Assembly (NCBI GenBank): GCA_016124745.1
Contig: WGNC01000025.1
Span: 62,001-126,000, forward strand
Length of the DNA stretch: 64,000 nucleotides
Source of the DNA: Thiobacillus sp.
GTDB taxonomy: Bacteria > Pseudomonadota > Gammaproteobacteria > Burkholderiales > Thiobacillaceae
Direction: 5' to 3'
Made by a program: the position numbers and the translations under genes. This document shows positions 38,849 to 47,726 of this stretch, piece by piece; position 1 is the stretch's first letter; each line of letters opens with the position of its first letter. Below the pieces are notes generated by a model. The model did no database searches and was not told the origin of the DNA. It worked only from the letters and a program-made list of their open reading frames with translations.

Positions 38849-39951
38849 GGCGACGTCTTTCGAATGGGTTTGCGATAGCGTTGCTGACACTGGGCTCGAT
38901 GGCACAGGCGGTGGCGGCGTCCGCTGCGCTGCCGTTGTCCCGCCTCGAACTGCCAGCCGGATTTCGCATCGAGCTATTTGCCCGCGTCCCCAATGCGCGG
39001 CAGATGGCGCTCGGCAACAGCACGCTGTTTGTCGGCAGCATGCGGGCGGGCAAGGTCCATGCGGTTCCCCTGAGCAACCCGGCCAAACCGATGGTGATTG
39101 CAGACGGCCTCGAGATGCCGGTGGGTGTGGCGTTCCGCGACGGCGACCTGTACGTGTCGGCCGTGAGCGGGATTCTGCGCCTGCGCGATATCGAGGCGAA
39201 CCTGGACGCGCCGCCGCGCCCCGAGGTGGTGAGTCAGGCATATCCTGCCGAGACCCACCACGGCTGGAAATTCATCGCCTTCGGGCCCGACGGCAAGCTC
39301 TACGTGCCGGTGGGCGCGCCATGCAATATCTGCGAGCCCGACCCGGATCGTTATGCGACGATTACCCGGCTCGACGTGGCGAATGGGAAGGTCGATGTGG
39401 TCGCGCGCGGCGTGCGCAACACGGTGGGGTTCGACTGGCAGCCGCAAAGCGGTGAGCTCTGGTTTACCGATAACGGGCGCGACTGGCTGGGTGACGATGC
39501 GCCGCCGGACGAGCTCAATCGACTGAGCCGGCCGGGCCAGCATTTCGGCTATCCGTATTGCCACGGCGGCACCATTGCCGACCCCGAGTTCGGCAAGACC
39601 CGGCACTGTTCCGAGTTCGTGCCGCCGGCACAGAATCTGGGCGCGCATGTAGCGAGCCTGGGCATGCGCTTCTATACCGGTACGCAATTTCCCACGCGCT
39701 ACCGGAATGCCGTCTTCATCGCCGAGCACGGTTCCTGGAACCGCAGCGAGAAAGACGGCTATCGCGTGAGCGTGGTGCGGCTGCAGGACAGGCGCGCAGT
39801 GAGTTACGAATCCTTCGTCACTGGCTGGCTGAACGGCGATTCCGCCTGGGGCCGTCCGGCCGACGTGCTGGTCATGCCAGACGGCAGTTTGCTGATTTCG
39901 GACGACCTGGCCGGCGCGATCTATCGCGTGACGTATTCCGGCATCCGATAA
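38845..39951 (+). CDS. PQQ-type sugar (sorbosone) dehydrogenase-like protein
   Basis: 368 residues with a signal peptide (GFAIALLTLGSMAQAVAASA). Six-bladed propeller typical of soluble glucose/sorbosone dehydrogenases: ARQMALGNSTLFVGS, HHGWKFIAFGPDGKLYVPVG, GVRNTVGFDWQPQSGELWF, TDNGRDWLGDD, and AEHGSWNRSEKDGYRV. Residues for PQQ and Ca2+ in these motifs appear present. It would oxidise an aldose in the periplasm. It overlaps the HIRAN gene by four bases. Confidence 0.87.
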   Translation: MRRRLSNGFAIALLTLGSMAQAVAASAALPLSRLELPAGFRIELFARVPNARQMALGNSTLFVGSMRAGKVHAVPLSNPAKPMVIADGLEMPVGVAFRDGDLYVSAVSGILRLRDIEANLDAPPRPEVVSQAYPAETHHGWKFIAFGPDGKLYVPVGAPCNICEPDPDRYATITRLDVANGKVDVVARGVRNTVGFDWQPQSGELWFTDNGRDWLGDDAPPDELNRLSRPGQHFGYPYCHGGTIADPEFGKTRHCSEFVPPAQNLGAHVASLGMRFYTGTQFPTRYRNAVFIAEHGSWNRSEKDGYRVSVVRLQDRRAVSYESFVTGWLNGDSAWGRPADVLVMPDGSLLISDDLAGAIYRVTYSGIR

Positions 39952-39953
39952 CC

Positions 39954-39999
39954 GGCCGTTGCAGCACGCTCGGCGGCTCCGTATAGCGCTGCAACGGCC
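39954..39999. terminator. Long-loop perfect inverted repeat before tsaB
   Basis: GGCCGTTGCAGC (39954-39965) and GCTGCAACGGCC (39988-39999) are a perfect 12-bp inverted repeat with a 22-base loop, followed by TGTTAAAATTGTT. It starts right after the dehydrogenase stop and ends 15 bp before tsaB, so it may be a terminator or affect tsaB translation. Confidence 0.55.
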
Positions 40000-40014
40000 T
40001 GTTAAAATTGTTCC

Positions 40015-40722
40015 ATGAAATTGCTCGTTCTCGACACCTCCACCGAGTACTGCTCGGCCGCGCTGTGGCTGGATGGTCATGTCCATGCGCGCCGGGTGCT
40101 GGCTGGACAGCGGCACAGCAGCCTGTTACTGCCGATGGTGGATGAATTGCTGCGCGAGTCAGACACCCGCTTGCGCCAGCTGGACGGCCTTGCCTATGGT
40201 GCCGGCCCCGGTTCCTTCACAGGACTGCGCATTGCCTGCGCCGTGACTCAGGGCCTGGCGTTCGGCGCCGACCTGCCGGTGGTCGGTGTCTCCACACTGG
40301 AATCGATCGCCGCGCAGACCGGCGCTGACAAGGTGCTGACCGTGCTGGATGCGCGCATGGCTGAGGTCTATTGGGCAGCGTACCAACGTGAGGCCAAGCC
40401 CTCTGACGGACATCGACGCTGGCGCGCTGTCATAGCGCCCGCGCTGGCACTGCCCGAGTCGGTCCATGTCCCGGACGGCGGCAACTGGGTCGGTGCCGGC
40501 AACGGTTTTGCCGCTTTGGGCGAGGTGTTGCGTCCGCGCCTGGCCGCCCAGCTGGCGCGTATCGACGACACGCTGATGCCCGACGCCGCGGCGATGGCGC
40601 CGCTCGCTGCGCAGGCTTTCGCGCGCGGCGGGGGCATGGACGCCGCGCTCGCCGCACCGGTCTATTTGCGGGACAAGGTGGCGTTGACGGTGGACGAACG
40701 CCGCGCCAGGACAACGGCATGA
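40015..40722 (+). CDS. tsaB: tRNA t6A37 threonylcarbamoyltransferase subunit TsaB
   Basis: 235 residues. TsaB partners TsaD in forming t6A at tRNA position 37. LLVLDTSTEYCSAALW and AYGAGPGSFTGLRIACAV are the ASKHA-fold marks. It overlaps rimI by four bases (ATGA), the usual order tsaB-rimI. Confidence 0.94.
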   Translation: MKLLVLDTSTEYCSAALWLDGHVHARRVLAGQRHSSLLLPMVDELLRESDTRLRQLDGLAYGAGPGSFTGLRIACAVTQGLAFGADLPVVGVSTLESIAAQTGADKVLTVLDARMAEVYWAAYQREAKPSDGHRRWRAVIAPALALPESVHVPDGGNWVGAGNGFAALGEVLRPRLAAQLARIDDTLMPDAAAMAPLAAQAFARGGGMDAALAAPVYLRDKVALTVDERRARTTA

Positions 40723-41186
40723 GTGCGGTGTTTGAAATCGCGCACCGTTTGCGTCCGATGTGCGAAGCGGACCTGCCGCGCATCCACCGGATCGAACTGG
40801 CGAGCTACGAATACCCGTGGACACCTGGAAATTTTGCAGATTCGCTGGAAGCAGGCTACAGCATGTGGGTGCGCGAAGCCGACGGCGAAGTGATCGGGTA
40901 TTACGCCATGATGGCGGCGGCAGGCGAGGCCCACATCCTCAATCTCACCATCGCGCCGAGTTGGCGCCGGCACGGACTCGGACGCGATCTGCTAGAGCAT
41001 TGCCTGGCCCGCGCCTGTGATCACCACGCCGAGAAGGTGTTTCTGGAGGTACGCACTTCCAACGCGGCTGCGATCGCGCTGTATCACACCAGCGGGTTCG
41101 TCGATCTTGCGGTGCGACGGGGCTATTACCCTGCGCGCGGCGGACGCGAGGACGCACTCGTCATGAAGCGCGAATTGACATGCTGA
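40719..41186 (+). CDS. rimI: Ribosomal protein bS18 N-acetyltransferase RimI
   Basis: 155 residues, GNAT fold. HILNLTIAPSWRRHGLGRDL gives the acetyl-CoA loop, followed by LEVRTSNAAAIALYHTSGF and a C-terminal YYPARGGREDALVM. It acetylates the N-terminus of S18. Overlaps the next gene by seven bases. Confidence 0.93.
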   Translation: MSAVFEIAHRLRPMCEADLPRIHRIELASYEYPWTPGNFADSLEAGYSMWVREADGEVIGYYAMMAAAGEAHILNLTIAPSWRRHGLGRDLLEHCLARACDHHAEKVFLEVRTSNAAAIALYHTSGFVDLAVRRGYYPARGGREDALVMKRELTC

Positions 41187-41839
41187 GCCGGGACGATGTT
41201 TTCAGCGAACTCGGGATCGGTCCGGTGTGGCGCCTGCGCGATCGTCCAGACCCTTCGTCCACCGACCCACACCGGGCGCGCCATTACACCTGGGAACAGC
41301 TGGCTGATGCCGTCGCCCATTGCACGGCTTGCAAGCTGCACAGCAGCCGCACCCAGGGTGTGCTGGGCGTAGGCGACCGCAACGCCGACTGGCTGATCAT
41401 CGGCGAGGCACCCGGTGCGGACGAAGACCGCTTGGGCGAGCCGTTCGTCGGCCAGGCCGGCAAGCTGCTCGACGCCATGCTGGCATCGATCGGCCTGACG
41501 CGCGGCGAAAACGTGTACATCGCCAACGTGCTCAAATCGCGTCCGCCCGGCAACCGCAATCCCGAGCCGGACGAAGTGGCCGCGTGCCGGCCCTATCTGC
41601 TGGCGCAGATCGAGCTCATCCAGCCGAAGCTCATCCTCGCACTGGGCCGCTTTGCCGCACAAAACCTGCTTGATACCGACGAGGCGATCGCTCGCCTGCG
41701 CGGACGGGTGCACCGGTTTCAGGAGGTGCCGCTGGTGGTGACCTACCATCCTGCCTACCTGCTGCGCAACCTGCCCGACAAGGCGCGCGCGTGGGAGGAT
41801 CTGTGCCTGGCCCGTCGCATCATGCAATCCCTTGTTTAA
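41180..41839 (+). CDS. Uracil-DNA glycosylase, family 4 (Fe-S)
   Basis: 219 residues. A 4Fe-4S uracil-DNA glycosylase of type 4: Cys in HCTACKLHSSRTQ, active loop IIGEAPGADEDRLGEPFVGQ, NVLKSRPPGNRNPEP, a third Cys in EVAACRPYLL and HPAYLLRNLPDKARAWEDLC at the end. It removes uracil from DNA. Often found after rimI in betaproteobacteria. Confidence 0.93.
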   Translation: MLSRDDVFSELGIGPVWRLRDRPDPSSTDPHRARHYTWEQLADAVAHCTACKLHSSRTQGVLGVGDRNADWLIIGEAPGADEDRLGEPFVGQAGKLLDAMLASIGLTRGENVYIANVLKSRPPGNRNPEPDEVAACRPYLLAQIELIQPKLILALGRFAAQNLLDTDEAIARLRGRVHRFQEVPLVVTYHPAYLLRNLPDKARAWEDLCLARRIMQSLV

Positions 41840-41871
41840 TCGAACACCCTGAAAATCTGGTCTGACTGTCC

Positions 41872-42924
41872 ATGAAACTCCTTCATCCAGCACTGCGCTT
41901 TCGCGTCAACTATTTTTCGGATCTTGGCCGCCATCAGGTGGTCGTGTGGATGCCGGGCGACACGCCACCGGTCGATGCGCAAGTCGATGTCGGTCCGAAG
42001 ATCGAGCACCACGTACCGAACGAGGCTTTCCGCAGCGACATCGCGCCGCTGCAGCGGGGGCGTTTCTATCCTTCGCAACTGCTGCATGCCGACGATGCGC
42101 CGGGCCCGATGTTCCGCGTGATGAAGCTGAACGAGGCCAGCTTCGTCGCGAACTTCAGTCACCCGTTGCAGGGCCGCATATTCAGCATCGACAGTGGCAA
42201 GAGCGACGTGTCGACCGAGCCGGTCGGCAAGGTCGAGCAACTGCTGGAATGGAGCGGCATGGAAACGCAGACGCCGACGCCGACCGACTTCGAGGGGCCG
42301 GATGCCTTCCGCCGCGAGGACGAATTCCCCGATACCGAGTTCTACACCGTGGCCCGCAAGGTCACGCACGTCGACGCCGTGTGTGCGCGCCGCATCCAGG
42401 CCCTGTATCGAACCGTGCTGCCGGAAAATGCGCGGGTGCTCGACCTGATGGCGGGCTGGCGTTCACACCTGCCCGACACGGTGCGATCCGCTGTTGGCCT
42501 GGGCATGAACGCCGAGGAACTCGACGACAACCCGCAACTGGCGGAGCGCATCGTGAAGGACATCAATGCCGACCCCGCGCTGCCGTTTCCCGATGCGAGT
42601 TTCGATGCCGTCGTCTGCACGGTGTCGTTCGAATACCTGACGCAGCCGCACAAGATCGTCGCCGAGGCGAAACGAGTGCTCAAGCCGGGCGGCATGTTCG
42701 TGGTGACGCTGTCGCATCGCTATTTCCCGCCCAAGGTCATCAAGCTCTGGACGCAGCTGCACCCGATGGAGCGTATGGCCTGGGTCGGCACGCTGATCAA
42801 GCAGGCCGGGTTCAAGAAGGTGGAAACCTATGTGGAGCGCGGCCTCAAGCGTCCCAAGGACGACCGCTACGCCGACAAGCTGACCGAATCCGATCCGTTG
42901 TTCGCCACCTGGGGCGTGGCGTAG
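41872..42924 (+). CDS. SAM-dependent methyltransferase with FKBP/SlyD-like N-domain
   Basis: 350 residues. The C-terminal part (about 175-350) is a class I methyltransferase: ENARVLDLMAGWRSHLP (motif I, degenerate), PFPDASFDAVVCTVSFEYL (motif IV) and EAKRVLKPGGMFVVTLSHR. The N-terminal 115 residues end with SFVANFSHPLQGRIFSI, resembling the ANHPLAG segment of SlyD/FKBP-type prolyl isomerases. The fusion suggests a methyltransferase acting on a protein. Its substrate is unknown. Stands alone between udg and lemA. Confidence 0.75.
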   Translation: MKLLHPALRFRVNYFSDLGRHQVVVWMPGDTPPVDAQVDVGPKIEHHVPNEAFRSDIAPLQRGRFYPSQLLHADDAPGPMFRVMKLNEASFVANFSHPLQGRIFSIDSGKSDVSTEPVGKVEQLLEWSGMETQTPTPTDFEGPDAFRREDEFPDTEFYTVARKVTHVDAVCARRIQALYRTVLPENARVLDLMAGWRSHLPDTVRSAVGLGMNAEELDDNPQLAERIVKDINADPALPFPDASFDAVVCTVSFEYLTQPHKIVAEAKRVLKPGGMFVVTLSHRYFPPKVIKLWTQLHPMERMAWVGTLIKQAGFKKVETYVERGLKRPKDDRYADKLTESDPLFATWGVA

Positions 42925-42962
42925 ACTACATCGATCCATAATCACCAAACTGGGAGACGGCA

Positions 42963-43595
42963 ATGTGCAAATGGTTGAATGCATTGAAGTGGGTGGTCGC
43001 GGGATGGTTGGCGCTGACGCTGTCGGGCTGCGGCTACAACACGCTGCAAAGCACCGACGAGGAAATCAAGGCGACCTGGGCCGAGGTGCTGAACCAGTAC
43101 CAGAGGCGTGCCGACCTGGTGCCGAATCTGGTCAATGTGGTCAAGGGTTACGCTGCGCACGAGCAGGACGTGTTCACCGCGGTGACCGAGGCGCGCGCGC
43201 GCGTTGGGGCGATCCAGGCCACTCCCGAGCTGGTCAACGACGAAGCGGCGTTCCAGAAATTCATCGCCGCGCAGGGCGAACTCACTGGCGCGATTTCCCG
43301 CCTGCTACTGGTTGCGGAGAACTACCCGCAACTGAAGGCGGACGGCCTGTTCCGTGATCTGCAGGCGCAACTCGAAGGCACCGAGAACCGCATCACTGTG
43401 GCACGCAACCGCTACATTGACGCGGTGAAAACCTACAACGTCACCGTGCGCTCCTTCCCGTCCAACCTCACGGCGATGGTATTCGGATACAAGACCAAGC
43501 CGAGTTTCACTGTGGAAAATGAAAAGGCCATCGCTGTTCCGCCGAAGGTCGACTTCGGTGCGCCGGCTCCCGTTGCGCCATCCAGCGGTGGCTAG
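42963..43595 (+). CDS. lemA: LemA family lipoprotein
   Basis: 210 residues. An N-terminal helix ending in a lipobox-like LTLSGCGYN is followed by the all-helical LemA domain: TWAEVLNQYQRRADLVPNLV, NVVKGYAAHEQ, and PQLKADGLFRDLQAQLEGTE. LemA proteins sit in the envelope, often beside TPM proteins as here. First gene of a five-gene membrane cluster. Confidence 0.93.
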   Translation: MCKWLNALKWVVAGWLALTLSGCGYNTLQSTDEEIKATWAEVLNQYQRRADLVPNLVNVVKGYAAHEQDVFTAVTEARARVGAIQATPELVNDEAAFQKFIAAQGELTGAISRLLLVAENYPQLKADGLFRDLQAQLEGTENRITVARNRYIDAVKTYNVTVRSFPSNLTAMVFGYKTKPSFTVENEKAIAVPPKVDFGAPAPVAPSSGG

Positions 43596-43641
43596 CCGGG
43601 ATGGTGCAGCGGGCCGCCTGTCAAACAAGCGGTGATCCGGC

Positions 43642-44535
43642 TTGTCAGCCCTGAGCTACCGGGCGCATACGATCTTTCACGGGCTTCTGCCCGCAGGAAG
43701 GCGGCTCCCCCTTGTGGGACGTGTGGCGTTCGGTTTGTTTCTGCTGCTGTTTGCTTTGTCAGCCTGTGCCGAGGTGGCGGTGCCGCAGCTATCGCGACGG
43801 GTCACCGACCTGACCGCCACGCTCAGCGCAGGGCAAGTTGACGATCTCGAAGCCAGGCTCGCCGCATTCGAGGCAAAAAAGGGCAGCCAGATTGCCGTCC
43901 TGATTGTTCCCAGCACCCAGCCCGAAGACATCGCGCAATATGGCATCCGCGTCGCCGAGCAATGGAAGATCGGCCGCAAGAATATCGACGACGGTGTGAT
44001 CGTGATCGTCGCCAAGGATGACCGCCGCATGCGCATCGAGGTTGGCTACGGTCTGGAGGGCGCGATCCCCGACGCCATCGCCAAGCGGGTGATCGCCGAA
44101 ACGATCACGCCGCAGTTCCAGGCGGGCGCTTTCTACGGCGGCATCGATGCCGGCGTCCAGCAGTTGATGCGGCTGATCGAAGGGGAGCCTTTGCCGCCAC
44201 CCGTTGCGCCGGGGGGTGGCGGAACCGGTGATGCATTCCTTCCGCTCGTCGTCGGCGGCATTTTCGCGGGCTGGCTGCTGTCGACCCTGATGAGCCGCCC
44301 GGCTGCAGGCGGCGTCGCCGCGTTGGGAAGCGGGGCGGTGGGGGCCGTCCTGATGGGTTTCACACCCGTCTTGCTGTTCATCGCGTTTTTCGTGTTTGCT
44401 ATCGTGGCATCGGGCTTTCGCCACAGCGGAGGCTGGTCCAGTGGTGGCCGGGGGGGCGGCGGATTTGGCGGAGGGGGTTCCTGGGGGGGCGGCGGAGGCG
44501 GATTCGGCGGCGGAGGCGCGTCAGGCTCATGGTGA
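43642..44535 (+). CDS. TPM-domain protein with Gly-rich tail
   Basis: 297 residues. TTG 43642 with GGTGA upstream; GTG starts near 43711 are alternatives. An N-terminal segment with lipobox-like ALSAC precedes a TPM domain (about 50-190): GSQIAVLIVPSTQPEDIAQY, WKIGRKNIDDGVIVIVAKDD, RRMRIEVGYGLEGAIPDA. Two helices follow (about 200-260) and then a tail of Gly, Ser and Trp ending GGGGASGSW. YgcG/Psb32 family; envelope protein. Overlaps the next TPM gene by seven bases. Confidence 0.88.
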   Translation: MSALSYRAHTIFHGLLPAGRRLPLVGRVAFGLFLLLFALSACAEVAVPQLSRRVTDLTATLSAGQVDDLEARLAAFEAKKGSQIAVLIVPSTQPEDIAQYGIRVAEQWKIGRKNIDDGVIVIVAKDDRRMRIEVGYGLEGAIPDAIAKRVIAETITPQFQAGAFYGGIDAGVQQLMRLIEGEPLPPPVAPGGGGTGDAFLPLVVGGIFAGWLLSTLMSRPAAGGVAALGSGAVGAVLMGFTPVLLFIAFFVFAIVASGFRHSGGWSSGGRGGGGFGGGGSWGGGGGGFGGGGASGSW

Positions 44536-45062
44536 ATTTCAAGCGTTGGCTCAGGCACGTGTTTATGCCGCCGTGGGCGTGGCGACGCGCGTTTCCGCGG
44601 ACAACGCTGGATGCGATCGAGGCCGCCATACGCGCGTCAGAGACCACCCATGGCGGCGAAATCCGCTTTGCAGTCGAAAACAGCCTTGCGGCTTCCCGGG
44701 TGTGGCGCGGCATCAGCGGACGCGAACGCGCGATCGAGGTGTTTTCGCAGTTGCGGGTGTGGGACACCGAGCACAACAGCGGCGTGCTGGTTTACCTGCT
44801 GCTCGCCGACCGTGATATCGAAATCGTCGCGGATCGCGGTGTTGCAGGCCGGGTGGAAGGAACCGCATGGGAAGCGGTGGCGCAGGCCATGGAAGCCGCA
44901 TTCAGGAACGGTGAATTCGAGCGCGGTGCGCTGCTGGGTATCGAGCAGATCAGCGCATTGCTGACAGAAAATTTTCCGCTGGCTGGGCATTTCTTCCCTT
45001 CAGGGGGTAATCCCGACGAACTGGGAAATCGACCGGTGATCGTGCCCAGAGGGCATCAATGA
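44529..45062 (+). CDS. TPM-domain protein, short form
   Basis: 177 residues without a signal peptide: RTTLDAIEAAIRASETTHGG, EIRFAVENSL, LVYLLLADRDIEIVADRGVA and AMEAAFRNGEFERGALLGIE. A lone TPM domain; a partner of the previous protein is likely since the genes overlap. It may sit on the cytoplasmic side of the membrane via its hydrophobic N-terminal part (FMPPWAWRRAF). Confidence 0.85.
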   Translation: MVNFKRWLRHVFMPPWAWRRAFPRTTLDAIEAAIRASETTHGGEIRFAVENSLAASRVWRGISGRERAIEVFSQLRVWDTEHNSGVLVYLLLADRDIEIVADRGVAGRVEGTAWEAVAQAMEAAFRNGEFERGALLGIEQISALLTENFPLAGHFFPSGGNPDELGNRPVIVPRGHQ

Positions 45063-45071
45063 GGAGATGAG

Positions 45072-45479
45072 ATGCAGGCGTATTTCTGGTGGTGGATTCT
45101 GGCGGCTGTGCTGGTGGGTGTGGAACTCACCAGCGGGACGTTTTATCTGCTGGTGTATGGCATTGCAGCGGTGGTGGCGGGCCTGGCGGCGTGGCTGGGC
45201 GCGGGTGTGACGGCGCAACTGCTGATCGCGGCCGTGATCGCGGCGGTTGGCACGCTGGCCTTGCGCCACTGGTCGCGCAGCACCGCGCATCCCGAATCCA
45301 CCGTGCAGGACATGGACATCGGCCAGCCGGTCCAGGTCGAGTCCTGGCAGGGCGGTCGTGGCCAGGTCAAATATCGCGGCGCGCTGTGGGATGCCGAGGC
45401 CGAGTCGGCCAGCACCGACAGCGCGCAGCCGCTGGTGATTCGTGCAGTCAAAGGCAATACGCTGGTTCTCGGAAATTAA
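45072..45479 (+). CDS. NfeD-like membrane protein
   Basis: 135 residues. Two to three membrane helices (WWWILAAVLVGVELTSGTFY; AAVVAGLAAWLGAG; LLIAAVIAAVGTLALRHW) and an OB-fold C-domain (DIGQPVQVESWQGGRGQVKY). The short NfeD form associates with SPFH-family proteins, and the SPFH gene is next. Confidence 0.92.
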   Translation: MQAYFWWWILAAVLVGVELTSGTFYLLVYGIAAVVAGLAAWLGAGVTAQLLIAAVIAAVGTLALRHWSRSTAHPESTVQDMDIGQPVQVESWQGGRGQVKYRGALWDAEAESASTDSAQPLVIRAVKGNTLVLGN

Positions 45480-45496
45480 TCAACAGGGGTAGGGAT

Positions 45497-46414
45497 ATGG
45501 ATGTCGTCGCACTGGTCATTCTGATTGTCATCGGCATCGTCGTCGCCAAGGGCGTGCGTGTGGTGCCGCAGCAAAACGCCTGGGTGGTCGAACGCCTTGG
45601 CAAGTTTCACGCCGTGCTCGCGCCCGGCCTCAATCTGGTCATTCCCTTTATCGACCGCGTCGCCTACAAGCATTCGCTAAAGGAAATCCCGCTCGACGTG
45701 CCGAGCCAGATCTGCATCACGCGCGACAATACCCAGTTGTCGGTCGACGGCATCCTGTATTTTCAGGTCACCGACCCCAAGATGGCGTCCTACGGATCGA
45801 GCGACTACATCTCGGCCATTTCGCAGCTGGCGCAAACCACATTGCGTTCGATGATCGGCAAGATGGAAATGGACCGCACCTTCGAGGAGCGCGACGACAT
45901 CAACCGTGGCGTGGTGATGGCGCTCAACGAAGCCTCGACGAACTGGGGCGTCAAGGTGTTGCGCTACGAGATCAAGGACCTGACACCGCCGAAAGAGATT
46001 CTCCACGCCATGCAGCGACAGATCACCGCAGAGCGCGAAAAGCGAGCGCTCATCGCCTCGTCGGAAGGCCGCATGCAGGAGCAGATCAACATCGCCACCG
46101 GCGAGCGCAATGCCGCCATCCAGCAATCGGAAGGCGAAAAACAGGCCGCCATCAACGTCGCCCAGGGTGAAGCCGAAGCGATCAAGGCCATCGCCGTGGC
46201 CAACGCAGAAGCCATCGCCCGCGTCGCCATGGCCATCGAAAAGCCCGGCGGCATGCAGGCGGTGAATCTGAAAGTGGCGGAGAAGTATGTTGAGGCCTTT
46301 GCCGGCATCGCCAGGACCGGCAACACGCTGATCGTGCCGTCGAACATGGCGGATATCAGCAGCCTGATCGCGGGGGCGATGAGCGTGGTGAAGTCGCAGG
46401 GGGCAGCGAACTAG
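45497..46414 (+). CDS. SPFH/stomatin-like protein (paraslipin, QmcA type)
   Basis: 305 residues. One N-terminal membrane helix (VVALVILIVIGIVVAKGV), an SPFH domain (VVPQQNAWVVERLGKFHAVL to about 190) and a long coiled coil rich in Ala/Glu (EREKRALIASSEGRMQEQIN and GEKQAAINVAQGEAEAIKAI). QmcA-type proteins scaffold membrane microdomains and assist FtsH-dependent quality control. Paired with NfeD. Confidence 0.94.
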   Translation: MDVVALVILIVIGIVVAKGVRVVPQQNAWVVERLGKFHAVLAPGLNLVIPFIDRVAYKHSLKEIPLDVPSQICITRDNTQLSVDGILYFQVTDPKMASYGSSDYISAISQLAQTTLRSMIGKMEMDRTFEERDDINRGVVMALNEASTNWGVKVLRYEIKDLTPPKEILHAMQRQITAEREKRALIASSEGRMQEQINIATGERNAAIQQSEGEKQAAINVAQGEAEAIKAIAVANAEAIARVAMAIEKPGGMQAVNLKVAEKYVEAFAGIARTGNTLIVPSNMADISSLIAGAMSVVKSQGAAN

Positions 46415-46417
46415 GAT

Positions 46418-47635
46418 CTAATGCACCACGTCCTTGCGATGGCGTAGCCAGATGGCCGTCATCACGCTGCTGATGAAAAGGCCGAATACCAGGATGATGG
46501 CGTGAATATGCCAGTCAGAGCGCACCATCAGGGCATAGGCACCGGTCAGCAACAGGATGCTGATGTTTTCGTTGAAGTTTTGCTGGGCGATCGAGTGGCC
46601 AGCCCCCATCAATAGATGTCCGCGGTGCTGCAGCAGGGCGTTCATTGGCACCACGAAAAATCCGGCCAGCATGCCGATTATTGTCAACAGGACAAGCGCA
46701 GGCCCCAGGCTGTCGACCCAGATCAGGGCAATCGGAACCATGCCCAGGATGATGCCCGCAGGCAGTGTGCGGATCGCGTGTTCGAGCCGAACGAACTTGC
46801 CGGCGAGGATGGAACCCAGCGCGATGCCGACAGCGGTCGCGGCCGTGAGCTGGGTGGCCTGACTCAGGCTGTACTTCATGTTGAGCGCGGCCCATTCGAT
46901 GATAAGCAGACGCAGGGTGGAACCGACGCCCCAGAACAGCGTGGTGACCGCGAGCGATACCTGCCCGAGTGGATCGCGCCACAGTAGTATGAAGCTGTGC
47001 CAGAAGTCATGCAGGACAAACAGCGGCGATCGGCTGGGAAGCCGGTGGTCGATCGGCAGGCGCGGGATGTACAGGTTGACGATTGCTGCGCCCAGATACA
47101 TGAAAGTGATGACGACGATGGCGAACTTCGGCGCGATGATGACATTCGAGAATCCGACGCTGCTCAGGATGCTGCTCGCCATCTCGGGGCTGATGAGCGC
47201 GCCGCCAATAATGGCGCCGAGCACAATGGCAGCGACGGTGGTGCCTTCCATCCAGCTGTTGGCGACGACGAGTTTTTCGGGCGGCAGCAGTTCGGTCAGG
47301 ATGCCGTATTTTGCCGGCGAGTACATCGCCGCGCCGACGCCGACCAGTGCATAGGCGGCGAGCGGTGTCATGCCGGCGAGCATCACCAGGCAGCCTATGA
47401 ACTTGACCGTGTTGGCGATGAGCATGACGCGTCCTTTGGGCAGGGCGTCGGCAAACGGGCCCACCAGCGGCGCCAGCACGATGTAGGCGATGACGAAAAC
47501 GGTTTGCAGCAGCGGCGAGTGCCATTCCGGTGCCAAGAGGAACACCAGCAGTCCGATCGCGGCGAACAGTAGCGCGTTGTCGGCCAGCGCGGAAAGGAAC
47601 TGCGCCAACAGGATGATGTAAAAAGCGCGGTTCAA
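46418..47635 (-). CDS. lplT: Lysophospholipid transporter LplT
   Basis: 405 residues, MFS fold with twelve helices. The opening FYIILLAQFLSALADNALLF, the YSPAKYGILTELLPPEKLV block and MNALLQHRGHLLMGAGHSIA are LplT marks. It flips lysophospholipids across the inner membrane for reacylation. No Aas acyltransferase gene is adjacent. The only possible start is TTG 47635, with no visible Shine-Dalgarno. Convergent with the SPFH gene, three bases apart. Confidence 0.9.
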   Translation of the reverse strand: MNRAFYIILLAQFLSALADNALLFAAIGLLVFLLAPEWHSPLLQTVFVIAYIVLAPLVGPFADALPKGRVMLIANTVKFIGCLVMLAGMTPLAAYALVGVGAAMYSPAKYGILTELLPPEKLVVANSWMEGTTVAAIVLGAIIGGALISPEMASSILSSVGFSNVIIAPKFAIVVITFMYLGAAIVNLYIPRLPIDHRLPSRSPLFVLHDFWHSFILLWRDPLGQVSLAVTTLFWGVGSTLRLLIIEWAALNMKYSLSQATQLTAATAVGIALGSILAGKFVRLEHAIRTLPAGIILGMVPIALIWVDSLGPALVLLTIIGMLAGFFVVPMNALLQHRGHLLMGAGHSIAQQNFNENISILLLTGAYALMVRSDWHIHAIILVFGLFISSVMTAIWLRHRKDVVH

Positions 47636-47726
47636 GGGGCTGGGGAGATCAAAGGCTGCGGGCTGCGCTGCGGGCCAGCCACCATTGTGCTGACAAAAGT
47701 CCTGTTAATACAATGAGTTGGTGGAT

